Below the pieces are notes generated by a model that saw only the letters and a list, made by a program, of their open reading frames with translations, made no database searches and had not been told where the DNA came from. Below, piece by piece: positions 55,401 to 64,000 of a DNA stretch of 64,000 nt (position 1 is its first letter; every line of letters starts with the position of its first letter). This DNA comes from Dromaius novaehollandiae. Taxonomy: Eukaryota > Chordata > Aves > Casuariiformes > Dromaiidae. Made by a program: the position numbers and the translations under genes. Location: the NCBI RefSeq assembly GCF_036370855.1, contig NC_088099.1:20861501-20925500 (forward strand), read 5' to 3'.

Positions 55401-57187
55401 AAGTATCATACCTTTCTGGTCTCTGAATGCCTTTAACATCACTTGACCTCCTCCTTTGTTCTGAAAATGCAGTCAGAAACATTCTCCTAAGGGTAGATAG
55501 CTACATCTTTTCCATTTACAGAGTAGTGATAGATAGTGTTGCTCTTCTGTGTGATAGCTTATTGGTCAGGGCTTTAGTAGTCATCCAGAGTCATCCATGT
55601 TCAGTTCTTTCCCTGTCCTGCTCTGGAGGTTTCAAGCTGAAGAGACAACATTCACTCTTGTGCATGTTCTTTTTATTTTCTTTTGTGCCTCATAAGACTT
55701 TAAATGAAAGACTTCAAGATTCGCTGAGGGAGAATGCTGACAAAAAAGGTGCAAGTGACACTGTATCCTAACCTGCTGCACTGCCACTGCCCTTGTGCAT
55801 TAAATATGCAGGTTTGGATGTCTAATGCCAGTTCCTGTGTTGCTCTCAGAAGCCTAAAAGTTAGATCTTACTTTGCTCAGTATCAGTATATCTAAATCCC
55901 TTTTTAGATGTAGCCTCTAGATGCAGATTTTTGGAAACAGTTTACACACATTAATAGTAATGGGACTACTCACGTGTATAAAGTAAAATGTTTAATACTA
56001 TCCTGATCTCCAGGTCAGACCTTTGTTCAGCATAGTTCCTTGGTATTTCCACTGAATACCCATGTTGCTTGTGCATAAAATAAGACCTGAATGCTGCACA
56101 GAACTGTTTGTCTGTCCTTCTACACAAAGAAGATAGAAGGGGCTCCTGGGGGTTGATTCTCCTGAAGCTGAGAACAGCAGCAGTCCAGGCAGGAAGGCAT
56201 GCTGCCATGAGCATGGTGCCCTAAAAACCATTGTTTTAAAACATTATTTTAATTACTGTTGAGGGTTTGAGTATCTTTTCTTTCTCTTCCACCTTTTAAA
56301 AGAAGCTGTTTAGAAAGGTACCAAGGGTATGCAATAAATATTTGAGCTGTAATGTGATAATACTGACATTTAGATAGCTTTTTTTAATCTCAAAGAATAT
56401 GGAAAAAATTGGAAAGGCTGAGGTGTGGACCTTACATGGTCAGGCTAAAATTACTCAGTGTGTATCCTGACCAAGGTAATGTACAAAATATGAGAGCTGG
56501 AATAAGAAGCTCTTGCTCTCACTTTGGTGAAGAGAAGTGCCATCATGTAGAGCTTCATGGAGTTACAAGGAAAAAAAATGAAGCAGCTGATGTTGTAAGA
56601 CTTCCATAAAGATTCAGATGATATAGTCTGTGACAGAAAAGGGGAAAATATTTGCTCACGTTTGAATGTGAAAACTTTGTTTATTGTAAAATAATATTTG
56701 AAGTAAAATTTGGTAAAGTAATGGGAGTGTTAGCTTTTCTCTATTGCTGTTGTCAGAGCCTTAGAAAGGTAGACATAACTCACCTACATACATTCAGTAA
56801 GATGCTGCCTATTTTAATAATCTAGTAGTTTCCTGCAGTCAATTAAAATTACTTTGAAACACATTAATAGAGCAATTTTGCAATGCTATTTGAGAATTAC
56901 ATTTTGGCTTGTATGTATAATGGAGGAATTAGTAACACTCATGAAGAAACTATTTTAACTCTCTGATTTGTGAATGAAGAAAACCTGTCACTTGCACTGT
57001 TTTTTCTCCCCTCCGATAATATTTTGTAATATGCAAATAACATTTTTGTACGTGTTTTGTTTTGGTATATTTTGGCCCATAGTTAGCTAAGCTGGAGCTC
57101 CTAAGAAAAAGGCTTTAGTTTGGTGGCAGGGTACGTCGGCGCGGCTGGAGGACGTGAGTTGCGCTGTGGAAAAAGCTGCGAGCGGCA
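46401..57187. other. AT-rich intergenic region, no gene recognised
   Basis: About 10.8 kb between the orphan island and the tRNA. All open frames are short and unrecognised. The 49.5-52.9 kb part is less AT-rich than the rest and has several moderate open frames on both strands, but none shows a domain or consistent splice signals. No transposon end was recognised. Confidence 0.5.
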
Positions 57188-57193
57188 GTCTCT

Positions 57194-57244
<51 letters not shown>

Positions 57245-57261
57245 GAGCCCACCCAGGGACG
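57188..57261 (+). tRNA. tRNA-Asn (anticodon GTT)
   Basis: A 74-nt gene without an intron and without an encoded CCA. The acceptor stem GTCTCTG/CAGGGAC pairs over 7 bp with one G-T wobble. The anticodon stem TTCGG/CCGAA encloses a CTGTTAA loop with GTT at 57222-57224. The T stem GGTGG/CCACC encloses TTCGAGC. The A box (TGGCGCAATCGG) and B box (GGTTCGAGCCC) are intact, the discriminator base is G, and a Pol III terminator follows nine bases downstream. The sequence looks identical to a common human tRNA-Asn-GTT isodecoder as I remember it. It decodes AAC/AAU and is expected to be functional. Confidence 0.98.
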
Positions 57262-57269
57262 CGTCCCTC

Positions 57270-57273
57270 TTTT
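57270..57273 (+). terminator. RNA polymerase III terminator TTTT
   Basis: The first T4 run downstream of the tRNA, eight bases after its 3' end. Expected for Pol III termination. Confidence 0.9.
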
Positions 57274-57289
57274 AGCTCTCCCACTTCCC

Positions 57290-58450
57290 CTCGCAGCCCT
57301 CCGTCGTTTTGTGTGCGCGCCGGGGGGAGGATGTGAGATTAGCGCTGGCGGCTGTGCAGGCGCCTTGTGTTGCTGAGCAGGGGGGCCCCGGAGGGGAGCC
57401 GCGGCAGCGGCGGCCCCAGCTGCGGCGGAGGCAGCTCCCTCCCGCCTCTCGCCCTGGCAGTGAGCGATCTCGCCGCTGCGACGCCCTTGCGCTGGCGGGG
57501 CGAAGTGGTTCCCGGCGTGCGTCGCCCTCCCCCTGGCCCGGGCACCGCGGGGTCGCGGCCCTCCCTCCCTCCCTGTCCCGGCGAGCTAAGCCGCTGGCGG
57601 AGGAGGGTCCCGCCGCCCCCCGCCCAGCTCCTCATGCCTCGCCGCCGCTGCCCCTTTCCCCAGGGCCCTGGGTGCCCCGGGCACCGCATCTGCCGAGACC
57701 CAGTCTCGGCACCCGACCCCCGCGCCCGGAAGGCGACAAGGGGCCGCGCTAGCGCTGAGCCCTGCGGCTCGGTTTTGGTCCCCGTGGCCAGCTCTGAACT
57801 GAGGCTTGCGAGGGGGTGTCTCGGGGAGTTTGTTTACCCCTTCCTCCGGCAGCGGAAGACGCAAATATCTTACTTGAACTGCATAACAATAATTAACGAT
57901 GATGCGGAGTAATTAGGATTTGCTTCGGGAGGCATTGGCTTTGTGGCACTCTGCTACTTGAGCTATTACTGTCGGATAACCGGGGTTGGAGCCGAGGCTC
58001 CGGGGGGGGGGGGGGGCGGGGGGATGCCATTTGCAGAAAGGATTATTGTAATTAGTGTTTTATATGATTATCGTTGTTATCGTCACTGTTCATTAGTCTA
58101 GAAGTAAAACGCACAAACAACTTTTTTCTCTCTCTTTCTCTCTTCCTGATGGACGAAGGCAGCACAATTTTACAGCCTTCACAACTGGTGCTAAAATCGT
58201 CGGGAAGAAACGACGCCAAGGAGCAATCTTACACGAGAGAGTCGGTAGAAAGGCGAGCCAGCCCCGCTTCCAGCTGCCCGGATGGTTGCAGGCAGGTTCG
58301 CCGCGGCCGCGGAGCGCCCCGGCGCTGCGCTGCGCCGCCCCGGGCGGCCCCCCTGGCGCCGGCAGCAGCAGGGCTCCTCAGGCCCGTTTCCTGCTCGCGG
58401 CTGCGCTGCCTCGCCGGGCTCTCCCAGCCCGCGCGAAGCCGCTTTGCATA
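57290..58450. promoter_or_regulatory. CpG island(s) next to the tRNA gene
   Basis: Two CpG-dense parts, about 57290-57780 and 58240-58450, with mixed DNA and a long G run between them. No coding gene was recognised. It may be a Pol II promoter or enhancer-like island beside the Pol III gene. Confidence 0.6.
58002..58023 (+). repeat. G15-C-G6 run
   Basis: Fifteen G, one C and six G. It can form a G-quadruplex, and its exact length is prone to sequencing error. Confidence 0.8.
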
Positions 58451-60150
58451 AATGAATGTTAAAAGCAATTACGTTGGGAGCTTCGCCTAAACGTATCAAT
58501 TAGAAGTTGGCACCTTCGCCATATCTGAGCCCGTGACCTGATTCAAATGAGCATTTCGGTCGTGTAAAATACGGCTGCCTTCCAGACCAACTTCTGCAAA
58601 GTCTGCTAGGATCTATTTACAGTTTATAGAAAACAGAATTCATATTAAAAATCCCTCCTGCCTCAGTGAAGTTGTATTTCACAGATCTCTTTCTTTTCAA
58701 CTCGCCTGTTTTAAATAAAGGATAGAGCCCTGTTAAAGGTCAGGCTATGCCATTGATTTACCATTGATGACAAGATATGGCCCTTGCTAGCTAAGATACT
58801 GGGGAAAGACATTTATTTAGAAACACTCAAGAATCATTTTAAAGTAATAAACCCTAAATCGTTAACGTGTTGTATCTGCAGCAATTCGCTGACATATTTT
58901 TGTATCATCTGGATCTTTTACATTTCAGTAAAACATTTTGAAAAATTGGCAGCTTGTGCCCAGCATCAGGGTACGTGTAGTTCACTGCAGGACCCATCTA
59001 GTGTCGTTAGCAATACTTAACCCATAAATGTTTCCTGCAAAACAGTGGAATTTTATTTTAACCAGAGTCAATTAAATAAATCTCTTTCTTGCTATTTACA
59101 TGTTGTTTGCAGTAAAGGGATCAAACCCGATAGCAAAAGCATCGTAGGAGGATAGAAATTTAAAAATCTGCTTCTGTCTCTGTTCGCATTGCCTCCCTAC
59201 CATGTAGACATTAAAAGTTAACAGTAATAAAAAAGAGTGAGTGTAAAGCAGCAACGACTAGAAAGCTAGTAGCAATTTAGGAGCTAAAATTTACAAAACC
59301 GATACTGCAGGAGGAAAGACAACCGATCGTGGGACCATCAAGCAGTCTTGCTGTCTTTACCAAGTCCCAGGATGGATTTTATAGAGATGATTATTGTCGA
59401 CCACGAGGATTGTTAACGCTTCTTTCAGTTGTTGCATGGTGTTGTGTAAATGTGCACACGCCAGAGTGTTAGAATAGACGCAGCACACGCCTTGTGCTCG
59501 AGGGTTACCTATACAGAAGGGCGCTCTTTCAAGTGCCACATCCTATGTTCAGTAATATAAAGAGACGTTCAGGCAGTGCTTGATAAACTCATTTTGTGGG
59601 AGCGGAAAGACTGTGCGTGGAAAGTGCCTCATCCCATCTGCTCACTAACTAATTACGATTAAGGTTGCAGAAAAGGGGAAACCTGATACATTTTGGGGAA
59701 AAGACATGGAATCGAGGCTTTGTATTAAATGTTTGGGGGTCTTTTTTAGAGGTCGTTGAAGCTTTCAGTTATCAGCCATGCAAAAAGCTTTTAAGAGCTG
59801 TGTAATGTATACAGTTAAAGCACCTGGTTCTTCAATTAATCCATTTATCTATATTCAATTTAGGAGAAATACTGTTAAGTACAATAAAGGATTGCATCAT
59901 TTTATACTTTTAGGAAAAAGCTGACACATTCAAAGTGACCTCTTAACAAACACCGAGCTGAATTCCGGCATTAATATTTATCTATCTAAACCATCAATTT
60001 GTAAAGCAGCTGGAGATTAAAGAGATGCTGTTGAAATGGTCGAAAGAAACAAGAATTACACAACCGCCAGAACAAGCCGGGCTGGTGTTTGTGTGCACAG
60101 CACAATTAATACGTGTAAAAATAAGGGTAATAGGCGATGCCTGGTGGCTC
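58451..60150. other. Unassigned noncoding stretch
   Basis: AT-leaning DNA of high complexity between two CpG islands. No exon or repeat was recognised. The text at about 58440-58640 is of the kind often found in conserved noncoding elements, but conservation cannot be judged here. Confidence 0.45.
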
Positions 60151-61060
60151 TTTGTTCGCGCTGGCGCTCGGATGCGGATACCTGCCTGGGGACGGAGCGG
60201 CGGCTCGCGCTGGGCGGCGGAGCCGAGGGCAGAGACGCGGAGCCGCCGCAGCTCGGCGGGAGCTCCCTGTCCGCCGCCGCGCGCAGCCTCATCGCCGCCC
60301 GCCGCTGCACCGGCGGCCCCGCTCGCCCCGGCCCCGCGCGAAGCCGCCGTGGGCTGCGACCCGCCGGCAGCCGCCTGGCGCTGCGCTGCGCGACGGCTGC
60401 GGTGCGGGCAGCCCGCCCGGGCGGCGCTGCGAGGCCGCCGCTGCCCTGGCGCTGCGGGCCGTGCGGGCCGGCTCCCCCGGGAGCGCCGCGGGGAGGGCGG
60501 CGGGCGGCTGCGGGCCCCGCGCCTCAACCTGACCCCCGTGTATGCTTTCACGCGACTAATTGCTGGGAGGCGCCGGGGGAAACACAACAAGGATGAACAA
60601 AAGGCCACCGTGTCCCCCGCGACGCGGAGCCGCGGGCGCGGCGCGCTGCGCCCGGCAGCCGGGGCGGGGGCCCGGCATCGCTGAGCGGCGGGCGGGGCGG
60701 CGCCGTGAGGGGCGAGGGGCGAGGGGCGAGGGGCGAGGGGCCGCGGCCATCGCCCGCCCCACCCCACGCCACAGCTGCTCGGCGGCCGCCGCCGCGGTGC
60801 CTGCGCGGAAGCCCAGGTGCGGGCGACGCGGCCGCGGAGCCGCCGCTGCCGCCGCCTGGCGCGGGCGGTGCCCCCGGGCCGCGCCGCCCCCTCCCCTCCT
60901 TTCCCCTCCCGGCGCGGCGCGGCGCGGCGCGGGCTGCGGGTCGGGGCGGCCGGGGGCGTCCCGCCGAAACAGCGCCCCAGGGGCGGGCGCCGCTTTGCCC
61001 CGGCAACAGCGCGGGTTTCAGGTGGTGCCCGCCGAGCTCTCGCCGGTGTCCGTGGCTCGG
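60150..61060. promoter_or_regulatory. Orphan CpG island
   Basis: A CpG-dense block of about 0.9 kb with open frames on all strands but no recognised protein. It contains a GAGGGGC tandem repeat (60707-60741) and a GCGGC run near 60913-60931. It may be the promoter of an unannotated transcript or a developmental regulatory island. Confidence 0.6.
60707..60741 (+). repeat. GAGGGGC heptamer, 5 tandem copies
   Basis: Five perfect copies, each carrying a G4 run, so the plus strand meets the G-quadruplex pattern with regular 3-nt loops. Confidence 0.9.
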
Positions 61061-64000
61061 GGCAGGTCAGGTGTGGAGGGAAACACTCGTGCTCGCAGCA
61101 CAGATGCGGGTCTGGAGCATCTGAAACGTGAAAAGCTGGAGCTCGCAGAAAGGGTGCAGAAAACAGCCATCTTGAATATTTTAATCTCTGGCAAGTGTTT
61201 CTTTGGAACAAAATGGATGTTGGAGGGAAACAGCATAGTTAACATTACTGTAGCCTTCCGTGTCTAACACCGTCCCCCTCGCAGAACTCGGCTGGCACGG
61301 AGCGATGAAACTGGAGGGAACACCGCAGCCCTTCATCTGCCTGCGATGGTAATAAATAATCATAACATGCATACTGCGGTCTGGAAATTTAGTACCTCTC
61401 TAAGTGAGGGTGCTTTCTTTTACCCACGATTTATATTGATTTGTTTGCATCAATATAAGTCACATGCAATACTGTAAAAACACTTTTAGAGCTCATTCAA
61501 CATAAACAAGCAATTGGTTGGTATTCCCCAAGAATACATTTGTAAAGATTTTGTATTTTTAATGCTACACTGCGTTGTTATTGTCACTGAAGTCGAAGGA
61601 GATATTCCTGCTGATTATCCTGGAAATTGGATTGGGCCCTGGGTTGAGAGTTAGTTGTGTATTCATGATATGAACTATTAGTCTAAAGATTCATTGTTTG
61701 GCCATAAAAATCACTCTAGGCTGAAATTAGGCTAGAAAGTCCCCAGGATTTTTTCCACTTTTACTAAAATGGACTAACAGCTGTCTTTTTTTTTTAACAA
61801 GCTGATGGTGAAAACAAATACAACATGCTGGTTTCAAACACTGTTTGTTTTCATGTAACTGCAAAATAGGTTTTTTTTAACTAAGAATTTTAAGGCCATT
61901 GATGCTGATCAGGCCTTTACGTATTTTAAAATAAATTATTTTTAAAAAAAAACAACAACCAATGGAGGAGTGTTTGTGGTAAAAGCAGAGGCAGTAAGTC
62001 AGTGGTTCAGATGCACAGACTCAGGTTTGCTCCATGTGGTTATTTATTTATTTATTTTATTTTTGCTGTTTGCTGACTTTGGACCTACTCCTTCTGCAGA
62101 TAGGCTCAGCAGAAACAACTCTGATTAAAAAAAAAAAAAAGGCCAAAGACAACTAATAAGAATAATGCAGAGATGGCTGGAGAGCATTGACTAAAAATTA
62201 AAAAACAGGATTGCAAGACAGCACTGCTTGATTTTACTCATTTACTGATAAATATCAGTTCAGGCAAATATCTAAAACTAGGTGCTAATGATAAGGTTCT
62301 TGCTAGGGACTGTATTAGTAAAGTTTCTGAATTTTATTATATTTTCACATGCTGCATACACAATTCCTGGTTATTTCAATACCTTAATACAGATTTTCTT
62401 GGTGAATCTGAACATTTCTGCTTTAATTTCTCAGTGCCATCCTCACCCCATGGCTTGATACATAAATGCATATTTATCATCTGTTTCATAGGAGTGGTGA
62501 TGTTTGTACAGTGTTTCTTGAGATCATTTGGATCAGAAGGCACCATGAAGTCAAGCAGCTTACTAGTCATTTTATATGATTGGAGCATGTAGAAATCTCA
62601 ACGGAGAGAACAAAATTACTAAAATTCAAATGACAAGCTCCATCAGAGGCAAAAATTAAAAATTTGTGTTTGTAAGGAAAAAAAAGTATAGGCTGGAAAC
62701 AATAGCCCTGAAAAGCTGACACTGACTTCTTAAAAGATATCTCTCATGCTAAAAATGAAAACACCACTTTGTTAGCTCAAATTGCTAGTGTTATCTAAGG
62801 AACAGGAAGATCTCAACTAGATTAAATAATCCTGTGAATTTTGTGATTGCTGTAGGGCCCAGAGAGGAAAACCGTATCAAATTTGTTGAAAGCTTAAGGA
62901 TCTGCATTTAAATGCCATAAAACTCCAGTTTATGTGGGAAAGGTATGTAGGATTCCAGAGAGGAAATGTGGTGCAAATGAGGACTGGAGAGAGATGCCTT
63001 TTTATTTTATTTGTAAAATGCAAAGGACAAAGAAATATGGCCAAGGCAGGTAAGTTACAATTGTCAGTTTAATAATGACTCAGAAGATGTATTTGCCTGA
63101 AATAAATGTATTCACAGGAAAAGAGAAACGGATTAATATTTTGGTAAAATAAGGCTTTATTTATAAATATCTAATATACCTAAAGCATTGTTATATGAGA
63201 AAGGCTCAGACTTTTTTTCTCTGTTAAATATTATATTCCTTTACCCTCATCATAAGCTTTGGTGATAAAATGCGAGAACCAGCCTGTGCCTTGCTATGCA
63301 CAGGTAAACAGGCAGAGGAAAGGTGCAGGATACTGCCAGCCACACCGTCCAGAAAAGCAAGGAAAATCTGGCTGCTTGCAAGAAACTGAGGGCTTAGGAA
63401 TTAGCGATCTCATATTTTACTCTGAATGGACAGGGTAGTCTGATTATTTTGTTTTCTTGTTGGGTCATTTCCACACCAGGCTCTGCAAACAACTCGTAAG
63501 TGCTTAATAGGATGGTGCATATATTGGTAAGAAATCACTGGTTCGACAAGCTGAGGGCTGTTTGTAACCGTGTCTGTTTAGAAATCAATGTAGTTAAATT
63601 GGTGACACTGATAAAAAGGTCATTGTGAAGTGGTGTGGTAAAATGGTAGAAAACCTACAGAGATCGGTTTTGGTCTCCTTTTCTGTTCACAGATTACCTG
63701 CAAACATTTCTGATTTTTTCAGACATTTATTGTTCAGATTACTCGCCAAATTATTTCTCTAAATATTTCTTGTTCTATAGCTCAATGGGAACAGGCAGTT
63801 ACAAGTAGCTGCTATTCACAGTTCAGATCTTCAGTTTTATTTGGAGACAGAGTTTATTTGACAATGTTTTTTCTTGGGCAAAATACTCTGAAGCTCAAAA
63901 CTTATCTTAAATTTTTTCTGTAATCTGCTTAGCATCAGCAGAGTAGAAGTGATACAAACAAGTTCTGTGCCATTAAACACACTGTGCTGGCTACTGTTGG
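61061..64000. other. AT-rich intergenic region to right edge
   Basis: No gene, tRNA or mobile element was recognised. There are simple TTTA repeats near 62041-62066 and an A run near 62127-62140. By synteny the next gene upstream would be DNAJC1 or a neighbour, but no exon of it is visible here. Confidence 0.5.

Noticed and set aside
29001-57187. Search for an EBLN-type endogenous bornavirus insert, known between DNAJC1 and COMMD3 in some primates
   Set aside because: No frame of suitable length or similarity is present; the primate insertion is lineage-specific.
59994-61211. A 405-codon minus-strand frame
   Set aside because: It crosses from AT-rich to CpG-island DNA with a complete change in composition and no recognisable domain.

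Overview
This is a piece of vertebrate nuclear DNA, most likely from a bird. Three protein-coding genes, SPAG6, BMI1 and COMMD3, lie on the minus strand, and one tRNA-Asn(GTT) gene lies on the plus strand. The genes were recognised by translating spliced exons and comparing them with what I remember of the vertebrate proteins. The order COMMD3-BMI1-SPAG6, transcribed in that direction, is the conserved amniote synteny (human 10p12). A bird is suggested by short introns, very dense CpG islands and the absence of any SINE or LINE that I could recognise by eye. That assignment is an inference, not a proof.

Layout from left to right. 1-4013: the 5' end of SPAG6 (coding exons 1 and 2, then intron 2 running off the left edge). 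4014-5450: the SPAG6 promoter CpG island, with an RFX X-box. 5461-6640: plain intergenic DNA. 6641-11560: a run of CpG islands with no recognised gene but with NRF1 and YY1 promoter motifs on the plus strand. 12660-23400: BMI1, with a noncoding exon 1 at about 22935-23400, nine coding exons at 14485-18084, and a 3'UTR of about 1.8 kb. 23400-24660: the BMI1 promoter CpG island. 24720-28352: COMMD3, with eight coding exons. 28353-29000: the COMMD3 promoter island. 29001-64000: mostly AT-rich intergenic DNA, interrupted by a YY1-rich CpG island at 45840-46400, the tRNA gene at 57188-57261, and CpG islands at 57290-58450 and 60150-61060.

Functions. BMI1 is the RING/PCGF4 subunit of Polycomb repressive complex 1. 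COMMD3 is a subunit of the COMMD/CCC (Commander) complex in endosomal recycling. SPAG6 is an armadillo-repeat protein of the ciliary and flagellar central pair. COMMD3 and BMI1 are tandem, about 1.3 kb apart, the arrangement that yields read-through transcripts in mammals. Here the extra 5'UTR bases in BMI1 exon 2 would put such a fusion out of frame.

I found no CRISPR array, operon, provirus or other novel multi-gene system. The points most worth checking are a GC-AG intron in BMI1, the unassigned promoter cluster between SPAG6 and BMI1, the RFX-type palindromes, the read-through frame break, and the YY1-rich orphan island at 46 kb.
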